A stretch of 64,000 nt of DNA. It comes from Thalassobius sp047123305. Lineage in GTDB: Bacteria > Pseudomonadota > Alphaproteobacteria > Rhodobacterales > Rhodobacteraceae. The notes beneath the pieces were generated by a model. That model was given only the letters and a program-made list of their open reading frames with translations. It had not been told where the DNA came from and made no database searches. Shown piece by piece: positions 49,969 to 58,975 of this stretch (position 1 is the stretch's first letter; every line of letters begins with the position of its first letter). The stretch spans positions 2,356,001 to 2,420,000 of the forward strand of contig NZ_CP138918.1 in NCBI RefSeq assembly GCF_047123305.1, written 5' to 3'. The position numbers and the translations under genes are program-made.

Positions 49969-50816
49969 GCCCTTCGCGCCGTCGTGCCTGTATCGATCAT
50001 GTTTGCAGCCAGTTCAGGGTATCAGAGCGGCGAGCCTGTCGTGTCCTGGGACAGCACCGATCCACACAACGGCGTTTGCCGGTTGGCCGTGCTGACGAAG
50101 AGCGTCTAGTGGCTGATATGATCGAACTGGCCCGCCAGTATGGTCGGTATGGCTACCGCCGGATCGCAGCATTGCTCAGAGACGCCGGATGGCTTGTGAA
50201 TGACAAGCGTGTCGAACGTTTGTGGCGGCGTGAAGGGCTCAAAGTGCCAATGAAACAGCCGAAGAAAGGGGGGCTCTGGCTCAACGATGGCTCGTGTGTT
50301 CGTTTGCGACCGGAGTACCGCAACCATGTGTGGTCGTATGACTTCGTGCATCATCGAACCGATGACGGGAAAGCGTTCCGAACGCTCAATATCTTGGATG
50401 AACACAGCCGGGAATGCCTAGCGATCAAGGTGAAGCGCAAGCTCAACTCGACAGAGGTTATCGATGCGCTGACGGACTTGTTTATCTTGCGCGGCGTTCC
50501 TGCCTTCATACGGTCGGACAACGGCCCGGAGTTCATTGCTCAGGCCGTCCGCAATTGGATTGCAGCGGTCGGCGCTAAGACCGCCTACATTGAGCCGGGA
50601 TCACCTTGGGAGAACGGATACTGCGAAAGCTTCAACGCAAGGCTTCGGGATGAACTACTTAACGGAGAGGTCTTCTTCTCGCTAAGGGAGGCGCAAATCC
50701 TGATCGAAGAATGGAGAAAACACTACAACACGAAACGACCACACAGTGCCTTGGGCTACCGCCCACCGGCCCCAGAAACCATCGTCTTGATGGAACCCAG
50801 GCCAATAATGCACTAA
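49962..50816 (+). CDS. IS3-family transposase OrfB (DDE integrase)
   Basis: This is a 285-codon frame, -1 to orfA, beginning LLSPSRRRACIDHV. It has an HTH_21 region (RYGYRRIAALLRDAGWLVN) and an rve DDE core: WSYDFVHHRTDDG (first Asp), FIRSDNGPEFIA (second Asp), and the glutamate in ENGYCESFNARLRDELL. No stop interrupts it, so the element may still be active. Its natural start is a frameshift from orfA; an independent TTG at 50076 would give only a shortened form. Confidence 0.9.
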   Translation, partial: LLSPSRRRACIDHVCSQFRVSERRACRVLGQHRSTQRRLPVGRADEERLVADMIELARQYGRYGYRRIAALLRDAGWLVNDKRVERLWRREGLKVPMKQPKKGGLWLNDGSCVRLRPEYRNHVWSYDFVHHRTDDGKAFRTLNILDEHSRECLAIKVKRKLNSTEVIDALTDLFILRGVPAFIRSDNGPEFIAQAVRNWIAAVGAKTAYIEPGSPWENGYCESFNARLRDELLNGEVFFSLREAQILIEEWRKHYNTKRPHSALGYRPPAPETIVLMEPRPIMH

Positions 50817-50966
50817 CATTCAAATTGGACCACTTGGGTGGGGCTGATCAGACGTTGTTCCCACCCCTCACAACACCCCACTGTACTGTTAGACATGAAC
50901 TTTTGGCGGCCGACGGCACTTCGACCTACTAGGTTGAGAAAATGGAACCGCCGCGCAACCATGCTG

Positions 50967-51947
50967 CTAATAGAACTTGTGGTTTTTGTCCCTATGCACA
51001 GCATCGTGATGCACGTTGCAAAGGGTTACTAAGTTTTCAGCATCATTTGAGCCGCCTTGATGGTGGTGCTGTTTGTGATGCAACTCCAGAAAATGCCTCG
51101 GATCGCCCGGCTTGGCGTCCTCAACACGCCATCCACACCCTTTGAATTGACAACAAAAGTTGTCCCTTTCCAACACCGCAACCCTCACATCATCTTTGAT
51201 CTTCCTGTCATGGGGCTCCGCTTGAAGATCATTCTGAAGAATGTAAACGCCCACTGGCAAATCGGGCCTACCGGTTTGTCGGGTTGCTATCGACCAACCC
51301 TCCTCGGTCCTCAACTCTCGCACACGTCGCGCCCATTCATTTCGGTCTTTGGCTAGGTAACGGAGCTCTTCGCCTGAGATTTGCTTACCTACATTGGCAA
51401 GAAAATACTCTTCGAGTTTGGTTTTAACAGCCGCGTTTTTCTTCCGTATTTGGTTGAGAAGCCGCCAGCGGTAAGCAGCATCACGGTCCTGCTCGGACGA
51501 GACCAGTACATACTGGGATGGCTTCAACTGGGTCGGGTCCACACCTAGACTGTTTGTCAGCGAGTTCAGCGTTGCGGGATCATCTTGCGACATCTGCTCA
51601 AATGTGACGCCGGAACAAATTTTCCAACCGAACTCAACACGCAGCTCTCGTACCCGCCGCGCCCACTCACTTATACCGGAGACGACCATCAACTCATCTC
51701 CGTCCAAGACGTTGCCTTGGTACTTTTGAAAATACTTCAAAATGCGAGCGCGAGCAGCGTTTTCATCTACGTCGGGCAGTAACGAAATGCCTAATTTTCT
51801 TAGGCCGTAAAAGGACGGGATCAAAGCTAGAACACGCTGCCGAACATCCTCTTCCTTTTCGAGAACGGAAGAAAAATCGGCAAGCAGTGTTTGGAGATCT
51901 TGGAGGTTTGCTTCAGGCAGCCCGGCTACTTTGGTTTTCTTCGGCAT
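50967..51947 (-). CDS. HNH endonuclease with duplicated DNA-reading domain, probable restriction enzyme
   Basis: This is a 326-residue protein. Two similar segments, SGISEWARRVRELRVEFGW (about residues 86-105) and LAKDRNEWARRVRELRTEEG (about 199-218), look like winged helix-turn-helix units. The C-terminal HNH domain (about 250-326) has FCCQFKGCGW, LELHHKQHHHQGG and ENLVTLCNVHHDAVH, supplying zinc cysteines and the catalytic HNH residues. The ATG at 51947 lies within the end of the methyltransferase gene (35-bp overlap). It is probably the endonuclease of a type II restriction-modification pair. Confidence 0.82.
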   Translation of the reverse strand: MPKKTKVAGLPEANLQDLQTLLADFSSVLEKEEDVRQRVLALIPSFYGLRKLGISLLPDVDENAARARILKYFQKYQGNVLDGDELMVVSGISEWARRVRELRVEFGWKICSGVTFEQMSQDDPATLNSLTNSLGVDPTQLKPSQYVLVSSEQDRDAAYRWRLLNQIRKKNAAVKTKLEEYFLANVGKQISGEELRYLAKDRNEWARRVRELRTEEGWSIATRQTGRPDLPVGVYILQNDLQAEPHDRKIKDDVRVAVLERDNFCCQFKGCGWRVEDAKPGDPRHFLELHHKQHHHQGGSNDAENLVTLCNVHHDAVHRDKNHKFY

Positions 51948-53010
51948 TAGTACTTTTTTCTCGACTGTTAAAAGCAACCAAAACCGCTCTAGCTATCGCG
52001 CGAGCCAGATCAGGTGGAACGGCGTTGCCAATCTGCTTTGCAATTTCAATCTTTGACCCTCGAAACTCGAAAGTGTCTTCAAACCCCATCAATCGAGCAG
52101 CTTCACGATGAGTAATTGGACGATGCTCGATTGGGTGCAAGTACCGCCCCTTTTCTGGTTTGAAAAATTCCGTCCTAATAGTTACCGAAGGCCGATCCCA
52201 CCATAAGCGTCCAAAAAGATCAGTCCCCCCAGACTTTTTCCTAATCCAACAAGCGGGGGTAAGGTGCTCCGCATTTCTTTGAAGATCAAAACGATTACCG
52301 CCTTCGGGCACATGCCGATAACGCATTTGACTAAGCTTAGTAGGATTTCGACCAAAATGTAGTCCGAGAACAGGGTCGTCTCCAATTTCCGTTCCTATCG
52401 GAGCGGGAGGCAAATCTGCAATTGCGTCATGCACGGTCCGCCAAGGTGGCAAGCTGCTCTCTTCCTTTGGCGACGCATGACTTGGTTTCGGCAAGGACAA
52501 TCCCTCAACAAACATTGAGGTGTTCCAGCCTAAGACAAAAGTTCTTCTTCGGACCTGAGGAGCTCCATAATCTGCTGCATTCAGGACGCCGACAACAGTT
52601 TGGAAACCAATCCGCTCAGCTTGTGCTTTGATGTCATCCAATTCAGGAGACTTGGCGAGCTGGGCAACATTCTCCATCACAAATGCTATTGCTCCGGATT
52701 TTTGGACCGTCTCCAGAAACGGCTCCCATAATGCGCGACGTTCATCCCCGGTGCGCTTTTTGTTCAGGAGACTGAAGCCTTGGCAAGGGGGGCCACCGAT
52801 GACCAGATCGGCCTCTGGGACATCCCCCTTTACCCATTTCTCGATGTCGGCAACGATCCCATGTCCACCAAAGTTCTCGTTATATGTCGCAATAGCCGCT
52901 TCGTTGTTATCCAACGCAAAAACAGGCTTAAACGCATCATCACCAACCTCAATGAACCCCTGCGTCAATCCACCTGCTCCAGAGAAAAGATCAATGATCC
53001 GATAGCTCAC
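51913..53010 (-). CDS. C5-cytosine DNA methyltransferase
   Basis: This 365-residue enzyme has the ordered C5-MTase motifs: I IIDLFSGAGGLTQGF (about residue 4), IV GGPPCQGFSLLNKKR with the catalytic cysteine (about 76), VI MENVAQLAKSPE (about 112), VIII RRRTFVLGW, and X IGNAVPPDLARAI near the C-terminus. A short target-recognition region lies about residues 210-290. It presumably protects host sites cut by the overlapping HNH enzyme. The pair has lower GC than surrounding genes and lies 270 bp from a tRNA gene, hinting at acquisition. Confidence 0.92.
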   Translation of the reverse strand: MSYRIIDLFSGAGGLTQGFIEVGDDAFKPVFALDNNEAAIATYNENFGGHGIVADIEKWVKGDVPEADLVIGGPPCQGFSLLNKKRTGDERRALWEPFLETVQKSGAIAFVMENVAQLAKSPELDDIKAQAERIGFQTVVGVLNAADYGAPQVRRRTFVLGWNTSMFVEGLSLPKPSHASPKEESSLPPWRTVHDAIADLPPAPIGTEIGDDPVLGLHFGRNPTKLSQMRYRHVPEGGNRFDLQRNAEHLTPACWIRKKSGGTDLFGRLWWDRPSVTIRTEFFKPEKGRYLHPIEHRPITHREAARLMGFEDTFEFRGSKIEIAKQIGNAVPPDLARAIARAVLVAFNSREKSTNAEENQSSRAA

Positions 53011-53277
53011 TTTCTTTTTCCTGCTCTCTCAAACGCCGCTTCAGTTAACTCTAGCCACCGGGCCCACTAGAGGCAACCGGTCTGACTTGTAAGATTACAA
53101 ATACCAATAGATGAATTCATGCATGTGTTCGCGAATTGAGGCCCATTGTATGTTCGCTCAGTTGAAAACTGATTGACGCCATTAGACCACGTGAATGCAA
53201 GTGGTGGATTGAATGGCGGATACGGGAAGCATGCAATCCATTACGTTATTGATATTTAAGGAAAATTTCTAAGTAAA

Positions 53278-53352
53278 TGGTGCCCGGGGGCGGAATCGAA
53301 CCACCGACACGAGGATTTTCAATCCACTGCTCTACCCCTGAGCTACCCGGGC
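53278..53352 (-). tRNA. tRNA-Phe (GAA)
   Basis: On the minus strand the gene starts GCCCGGGTAGCTCAGGGGTA and has an anticodon stem-loop with TTGAAAA, giving anticodon GAA. It also has a T-loop GGTTCGATTCC and an encoded CCA end. The acceptor stem GCCCGGG/CCCGGGC pairs perfectly. Confidence 0.97.
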
Positions 53353-53599
53353 CTGGGTGAACGTCTCCGTTCGGGTGGGGGCGTTCTATGCGAGGGGGCG
53401 GGGGGTGTCCAGAGGGTTTTGTGAATTTTTTGCGCCTTTGTTCAGTTTTTTTTCAAGCCCCTGTTTCGAGGGCCAAATTGTCTTTGAATGGGTGGCGAAT
53501 TGGTCGCAATGAGCGGGGTTTAGGGGGCGCCTAATTGACGTTGGGATGACAGAAAGGCCGCGTTGCTCTAGGAGGGAGGAAACCAACGGAGCCTGCCCG

Positions 53600-54112
53600 A
53601 TGAACGGAACCTTTGCTGTCCTTTTTGCCATTGTCGGTTTGACCGATATGAAGATGAATTACTGTGATGAAGGCTGCCTCGCGCGATCACCTGAACAGGC
53701 GCGGCTGTCTGTCGGGGGGGGCGGCGTTCAGTTTCAACAGGACTGGATCGGCGAAGAAGCTTATGTGCGCTACGACATGGATCACAAGATGGGGCCATTC
53801 CAGAACAGCATTGGGCTGTCGGTAACTGACACCGGCGATGCTTGGCTGGGCTTTGGTCAGCTGTGGACCAAGGAGTTTAACAGCGGGGCCTATATCCAGT
53901 TGCACGCCATGCCGGGGATTTATGTGCAGGGGGATGGGCCCGATCTGGGCTTTCCAATTGAGTTTCGTTCGGGTGTTGAGCTGGGGTACACCTTCCGTTC
54001 AGGGTGGCGTATGGGGGTGTCCTATGACCACAGATCCAATGCAGATCTGAACGGCAAAGTTAATCCCGGTATGGAAACCTTGCAATTCCGGGTTAGCTTG
54101 CCGCTGAACTGA
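53600..54112 (+). CDS. PagL-like acyloxyacyl hydrolase (lipid A 3-O-deacylase family)
   Basis: This is a 170-residue outer-membrane beta-barrel type protein. The C-terminal signature SYDHRSNADLNGKVNPGMET (about residues 140-160) supplies the His-x-Ser pair and downstream Glu of the PagL active site. The upstream pattern RLSVGGGGVQF, FGQLWTKEFNSGAYIQLHA alternates in barrel style. The N-terminus MNGTFAVLFAIVGL may be a short or degenerate signal peptide. It probably trims lipid A acyl chains. It stands alone, convergent with a GFA-family gene. Confidence 0.75.
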   Translation: MNGTFAVLFAIVGLTDMKMNYCDEGCLARSPEQARLSVGGGGVQFQQDWIGEEAYVRYDMDHKMGPFQNSIGLSVTDTGDAWLGFGQLWTKEFNSGAYIQLHAMPGIYVQGDGPDLGFPIEFRSGVELGYTFRSGWRMGVSYDHRSNADLNGKVNPGMETLQFRVSLPLN

Positions 54113-54143
54113 TCTGGCAACCTGCGCTACTTGGGGCCAGCAG

Positions 54144-54542
54144 TCACGACCGTTTCCTTGGGTGCTGGGTGGCGCCTTGGATAGCGGTGAGCCAGGGGGC
54201 GCGGCGAACACACCACAATTCATAGCTGGGCGTCCAGGGGCTGTTGTGATCCAGGACGCCTAGGTGCACCTCGACCTCCTCGTCGCTGACGGCATAGACG
54301 CTGGAGCCGCAGGTGGGGCAGAAATGCCGGCCGCGAAAGCTGTTCGTTTCGCCGGTGATGGTCACCTGATTGGAGGCAAAAACTGCTGCAGCAAAGAACA
54401 GCGCGCCGTGGTGTTTTCGGCAATCGCGGCAATGACAGATACCGACCCTTTTGGGGCTGCCTGATGTTTCCAGTTTAACAGCGCCGCAAAGGCAGCCCCC
54501 GGTTGTGGCTGTGTCTGAAAGCTGTTTGGGGGCCTGTGTCAT
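54144..54542 (-). CDS. GFA/CENP-V family zinc protein
   Basis: This 132-residue protein has the zinc-binding cysteines of the glutathione-dependent formaldehyde-activating fold: GGCLCGAVKLE (about residue 15), CHCRDCRKHHG (about 37) and FCPTCGSSVY (about 73). Members are mostly of unknown activity, and true formaldehyde activation is not established for most. It sits upstream of the homocysteine methyltransferase on the same strand direction but is separated by a short gap. Confidence 0.87.
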   Translation of the reverse strand: MTQAPKQLSDTATTGGCLCGAVKLETSGSPKRVGICHCRDCRKHHGALFFAAAVFASNQVTITGETNSFRGRHFCPTCGSSVYAVSDEEVEVHLGVLDHNSPWTPSYELWCVRRAPWLTAIQGATQHPRKRS

Positions 54543-54566
54543 GGGGGCTATGTTCCGAATGCGGAT

Positions 54567-55496
54567 CTAAACGCGCTTTGTCATTTCATGAAGGTGCCGC
54601 ATGTCGGTGCCGCAGCAGCCGCCAAGGACGGTGATTTGGGGGTGCTCATGATGCAGCGCCATCATCAGCCGGGCAAACTCCACCGGGTCCCCGGCGTCCA
54701 ATTCTTCCGAGGCCTCCAGCTCAGCGTGGCTACAACGTGAGGCATTGGCCACCACGCCGTGAAGCCGCTGCACCCAAGGGGCGTGATCCAGAACATTGGA
54801 GGAATGGCTGGGGTGGGCGCAATTGACCATGAAGTAGCAAGCTGCACGGTCAGTGGCCTGGTCGACCTCTTCTATGGCGTCCTGCAATGGTTGGCCGCTG
54901 GGCAGCCTGCCATCCGTTTCGACGGTGAAGGAGATTACGGTGGGAAGCGCAGTGTCGGCCGAGGCGTTCAGAATGCCAATTGCCTCAGCAGCATGGGAGA
55001 GGGTGTAGGCGGTGATGAGATCGGCTTCGGTTGTTGCAAAGCTTTGGATCTGGGCACCGTGGTAGTTTTCGGCCTCTGCAGCGGACATTTGCGCGGCGGG
55101 GGCATAGCTGTCGTGGCGCGGGCCAATATTGGCGCTGAGTAGGATCGTGGGGGCTTCTTGGCGGCGCCAGTGTTTGCGCCGGATGTCGGCCAGCAGGTCG
55201 AGGGCCTGTAGATTGCGCTGATGCAGCACGGTTTCTGAACAGTGGATGTCACGGCCGCGATCGCGATTGGCGGCCCAGGTCGGTGCCTCCAGAATGCAGC
55301 CGATACCAGCGGCCCGTGCCAGCACGATCTGACTGTCGTAATAGGGGCGCAACCAATCCTGACCTTCGCGGCTGGCCAACAACGGGTGGGTGGCGAAACC
55401 AGGCAGGTCCACGCCTTTATTGTAGATCAGATCGGTTTCCATGCCCGTATAGGTTAGGAAAACGCCATTGTCGGGATTGGGCAGCATTTGGATCAT
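54567..55496 (-). CDS. Homocysteine S-methyltransferase family protein
   Basis: This 309-residue TIM-barrel enzyme of the MmuM/BHMT superfamily has the zinc cysteines in CYFMVNCAHPSH (about residue 222) and VLGGCCGTDMRHL (about 295), and the opening DNGVFLTYTGMETDLIY. It lacks any cobalamin domain, so it transfers methyl from S-methylmethionine, betaine or similar donors directly to homocysteine, or acts on another thiol. A B12-independent methyl route is of interest beside the B12-controlled genes elsewhere in the window. Confidence 0.85.
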   Translation of the reverse strand: MIQMLPNPDNGVFLTYTGMETDLIYNKGVDLPGFATHPLLASREGQDWLRPYYDSQIVLARAAGIGCILEAPTWAANRDRGRDIHCSETVLHQRNLQALDLLADIRRKHWRRQEAPTILLSANIGPRHDSYAPAAQMSAAEAENYHGAQIQSFATTEADLITAYTLSHAAEAIGILNASADTALPTVISFTVETDGRLPSGQPLQDAIEEVDQATDRAACYFMVNCAHPSHSSNVLDHAPWVQRLHGVVANASRCSHAELEASEELDAGDPVEFARLMMALHHEHPQITVLGGCCGTDMRHLHEMTKRV

Positions 55497-55587
55497 CGAA
55501 AGGCTCCAAGTGGGTCGCCTGGATCACTATAGGGCAGGGGGTGCCATTTTCCTAATCCACCGTCCGCAAGGCGCTGCATGTAGGGGC

Positions 55588-55616
55588 AAAGAAAAAGCCC
55601 CGCCGGAGCGGGGCTT
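55588..55616 (-). terminator. Rho-independent terminator of the BMP binding-protein gene
   Basis: On the minus strand AGCCCCGC-TCCG-GCGGGGCT is a perfect 8-bp stem followed by TTTTTCTTT. It starts 26 bases after the binding-protein stop. Confidence 0.9.
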
Positions 55617-55641
55617 CTGAGAATTGGAACTGCCGCAAAGC

Positions 55642-56715
55642 TTAGTTCGGGATTTCGGCGTCGATGCCTTCAACGTAGAAGTTCATGCCTGCCAGAGTGC
55701 CGTCATCGGCGGTTTCGCCAGCGGCCAGCCAAGGGGTGCCGTCCTGCTTGTTCAGCGGGCCGGTGAAGGCGTGGTACTTGCCGGTGGCCAGCTCGAACTT
55801 CATCGCTTCGGCTTCGGCTTTTACGTCGGCCGGTACTTTGTCGGTGATCTCACCGATGCCCACCATGCCAGCGCCAATGCCGTCCCAGGTCGAAACCGAT
55901 TCCCAGGTGCCTTCCATGACCGCTTGGGTGCGCTCGATGTAGTACGGCGCCCAGTTGTCGATGATCGAGGACACACGCGGGCCGTCTTTGTATTCGGCCA
56001 TGTCAGATGCCTGACCAAAGCCGATGACGTTGCCAGCTTCCGACGCGGCGGCCAGAGGCGCGGTGGAGTCGGTGTGCTGCAGGATCACGTCTGCGCCCTG
56101 TTCGATCAATGCCTTCGCAGCGTCGGCTTCTTTGGCCGGATCAAACCAAGTGTAGGCCCAGATAATTTTGAATTCGACGTCCGGGTTCACCTTCTTGGCG
56201 TGGATATAGGCCGAGTTGATGCCACGAATAACTTCGGGGATCGGGAAGGAGGCGATGTAGCCCACAACGTTGCTCTCGGTCATTTTGCCAGCGATATGGC
56301 CCTGAACAGCACGGCCTTCGTAGAAACGTGCCGAGTAAACCGAAACGTTGTCAGCGGTTTTGTAACCGGTGGCGTGCTCGAACTTCACGTTGGGGAATTT
56401 CTTCGCCACGTTGATGGTCTGGTCCATGTAGCCAAACGAGGTGGTGAAGATCAGGTCCGCGCCTTCCAGCGCCATCTGGGTCATCACACGTTCGGCATCG
56501 GGGCCTTCTGGGACGCTTTCGACATAAACGGTTTCAACCTTGTCGCCAAACGCCTCAACCACGGCTTTACGGCCCTGATCATGCTCATAGGTCCAGCCAC
56601 CATCGCCAACGGGGCCGACGTAGACGAAACCAACCTTGGTTTTGTCTGCGGCGAAACCGGCGGAGGCCAGGCCCATTGCCAGGGCTGCGCTTGCAAGCAG
56701 GGTTCTTCTTTTCAT
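55642..56715 (-). CDS. BMP-family ABC transporter substrate-binding protein (purine nucleoside type)
   Basis: This 357-residue periplasmic lipoprotein-like/BMP protein starts at MKRRTLLASAALAM with CAAGGAG upstream, and the signal peptide ends near SAGFA. BMP hallmarks are VGFVYVGPVGDGGWTYEHDQG (about residue 28), IFTTSFGYMDQ and GYIASFPIPEVIRGIN. BMP proteins bind purine nucleosides or related bases. The encoding operon has two permeases and a double ATPase upstream on the same strand. It is the last gene and ends in a strong terminator, but a 185-bp gap before it may hold its own promoter. Confidence 0.92.
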   Translation of the reverse strand: MKRRTLLASAALAMGLASAGFAADKTKVGFVYVGPVGDGGWTYEHDQGRKAVVEAFGDKVETVYVESVPEGPDAERVMTQMALEGADLIFTTSFGYMDQTINVAKKFPNVKFEHATGYKTADNVSVYSARFYEGRAVQGHIAGKMTESNVVGYIASFPIPEVIRGINSAYIHAKKVNPDVEFKIIWAYTWFDPAKEADAAKALIEQGADVILQHTDSTAPLAAASEAGNVIGFGQASDMAEYKDGPRVSSIIDNWAPYYIERTQAVMEGTWESVSTWDGIGAGMVGIGEITDKVPADVKAEAEAMKFELATGKYHAFTGPLNKQDGTPWLAAGETADDGTLAGMNFYVEGIDAEIPN

Positions 56716-56923
56716 CTTCGCTCTCCTTGTTGAAGTCATTGTCAGTCGGGTTTGCCCTTCTTTTGCAACGGCTTGCCCTATGTTGCGAGTCTTTTGCTCA
56801 TTCTTTTAGCATTTTACCAGAGTTGCGTCTGGTCGATCTGATCTGCATTCGGGTCAATTTGAATGTTTGATCAAATATTAGGCACTCCCGGCCGAACCCA
56901 GCGGGATCCGGCCGGGGGTTGGA

Positions 56924-57845
56924 TCAGTTGCCCGCGTGGAACGGCTTGCCCAGAGAGGCAGGCGCGCCCGAACGGTCGCCGGACATGATGACCAGCACCA
57001 CGATGGTGATGACATAAGGCGACATCGCCAGCAGCTCGACTGGAATGGCCACACCCGCCGCCTGCAGGTTCAGCTGCAACACGTTGATGCCGCCAAACAG
57101 GCAGGCCCCCAGCAGCACGCGCCAGGGTTTCCAGCTGGCGAAAACCACCAGCGCCAGCGCGATCCAGCCGATGCCGGCGGTCATGCCCTCGGTCCACTGC
57201 GGCACCCGGATCAGGCTGATATAGGCCCCGCCCATACCGGCACAGGCGCCGCCAAACAGGATCGCCAGAACCCGAATGCGCACCACCTTATAGCCAAGCG
57301 CATGGGCGGCATCGTGGCTTTCGCCCACCGCACGCAGGATCAGGCCCGCGCGGGTGAATTTCAGCACCGCCCAGACGCCGAGCGTCAGGAAAAAGGCGAG
57401 GTAGACGATGAAGTCCTGGGTGAACAGGATCGGCCCGATGAACGGGATATCCGACAGCAGCGGGATATCGAACCGGGGGAAGCTGGGCGGCTTAATGCCC
57501 TGGTAGCCCTGACCGATCAGCGCCGACAGGCCCAGGCCAAACAGGGTCAGCGCCAGACCCGACGCCACTTGGTTCGCCAGCGTGTACTGGGTCAGCACCG
57601 CAAAGAGGAAGCTCAGCGCCCCCCCCCCCAATGGCCGCTGCAAAGAGACCCAGAACAGGGGAGCCGGTGTTCACCGCGATCGCAAAGCCGCAGATCGCGC
57701 CGGTGATCATCATGCCTTCCACGCCGAGGTTCAAAACCCCGGCCTTTTCCACCACCAGCTCGCCAATGGCGGCCAACAGCAGAGGCGTTGCCGCCACAAT
57801 CAGAGAGGCCAGCAGCAGGACCGGATTAATCGAAGAAAAGTCCAT
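56924..57845 (-). pseudogene. BMP-type ABC permease (second subunit), frameshifted at an 11-base G tract
   Basis: This is the YufQ/NupC-like permease in two frames. The first piece begins MDFSSINPVLLLASLIVAA, LGVEGMMITGAICGF and GLFAAAIGGGG. From the G tract onward the homologous ALSFLFAVLTQYTLANQVAS continues in another frame to 56924. On the coding strand the tract has 11 Gs (57611-57621 region); 10 or 7 would restore one frame. All other operon genes are intact, so this may be a phase-variable tract, a sequencing error, or a recent inactivation. The restored protein would have about 306 residues. Confidence 0.85.
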
Positions 57846-58927
57846 CACGCCACCTCACGCTTTGCCAGACGGATGCGGAAGTTGGTCAGAACGTCCACGG
57901 TCAAAAGGAAGAACAACAGCATGCCCTGGAACAGCTGGATCGCTGCGGCAGGCAGGCCAAGTTTCGACTGTGCAATTTCGCCGCCGATATAGGTCAACGC
58001 CATCAGCGCTCCGGCCAGCAGGATGCCAACAGGATGCAGGCGGCCCAAGAAGGCCACGATGATGGCGGTGAAACCATAACCAACGTTGAAGTCGATGCTG
58101 ATCTGACCGGCAGGGCCGGACACTTCAAAGAGACCCGCAACACCGGCCAATGCGCCAGAGGCCCCCAGACAGATCAGGATCAGACGGGTCGGGTTCACCC
58201 CGGCAAACTTGGCTGCACGGGGGGCTTCGCCGGTCAGGCGGATGTGGAAACCCAGCATGTGACGGTTCAGCAGCACATAGGCAAAGATCACCGCAATCAG
58301 CGCGGTCACAACGCCCCAGTGCATCCCGGTGTTGGCAATCAGGTCGCCGTTGTAGGCCGACGCATAGTCACGCAGGTTCCGTGAGCCGGGGAAGCCCATG
58401 CCCTCGGGGTTGCGCAGCAGCCCCAGCGAGACCGAGGCCAACAGCTGCTCGGCCACATAGACCAGCATCAGAGACACGAGGATCTCATTGGTACCAAAAC
58501 GCACCTTCAGCAAGGCTGGGATCATTGCCCAGAACCAACCACCCAGGGCGCCCGCAATGACCATCAAAGGGAAAATGATGAAACTTTCCATCGGGTAGAA
58601 GGCCAGGCCAACACCGGCGCCGACAATCGCGCCCATGATGTACTGTCCTTCGGCACCGATGTTCCAGATGCCGGCCCGAAAACCAAGGCTGAGGCCAATG
58701 GCGATCAGCACCAGCGGAGCGCCTTTCACCAGCAACTGTGGCCGATAATAGAAGGCAAACTCTGAAAACAGTGGTTCCCAGAAGATGGTCTTGATCGCCA
58801 CTAACGGGTCTTTGCCCAGCCAGGCAAAGAGCGCGCCGCCCACAATCATCGTCAGTGCCACCGCCAACAGCGGGGTCAGGTAGGTCCAGGCCTTAGACGG
58901 CTGGGGACGTTTCTCCAGCTTGATCAC
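57845..58927 (-). CDS. BMP-type ABC permease (first subunit)
   Basis: This is a 360-residue inner-membrane permease of the RbsC/YufP family. Features are GFRAGIWNIGAEGQYIMGAI (about residue 82), VSLMLVYVAEQLLASVSLG and PVGILLAGALMALTYIGGE near the end. It works with the adjacent (frameshifted) second permease and the upstream ATPase for nucleoside uptake. The stop overlaps the next start (TGATG). Confidence 0.93.
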   Translation of the reverse strand: MIKLEKRPQPSKAWTYLTPLLAVALTMIVGGALFAWLGKDPLVAIKTIFWEPLFSEFAFYYRPQLLVKGAPLVLIAIGLSLGFRAGIWNIGAEGQYIMGAIVGAGVGLAFYPMESFIIFPLMVIAGALGGWFWAMIPALLKVRFGTNEILVSLMLVYVAEQLLASVSLGLLRNPEGMGFPGSRNLRDYASAYNGDLIANTGMHWGVVTALIAVIFAYVLLNRHMLGFHIRLTGEAPRAAKFAGVNPTRLILICLGASGALAGVAGLFEVSGPAGQISIDFNVGYGFTAIIVAFLGRLHPVGILLAGALMALTYIGGEIAQSKLGLPAAAIQLFQGMLLFFLLTVDVLTNFRIRLAKREVA

Positions 58928-58975
58928 GCCGCGCCCTCCTTTTCAATGTTCTTCAAATTCTCAATGCGGAGCAGC

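Larger units (their letters stand above)
49634..50850 (+). mobile_element. Complete IS3-family element (IS407-like group)
   Basis: This 1217-bp element starts TGATCCTCCCCCAC and ends GTGGGGCTGATCA, imperfect terminal inverted repeats of about 25 bp with the TG...CA tips of IS3 elements. It carries orfA and orfB. The flanks GGCA and GACG do not form a target duplication, and LtrA does not resume on the right, so the insertion was followed by a deletion or rearrangement. Fragments of relatives lie at 17795 and 21866. Confidence 0.92.

Noticed and set aside
49630..50854. Target-site duplication around the IS element
   Set aside because: The four flanking bases (GGCA and GACG) differ, so no duplication can be claimed.
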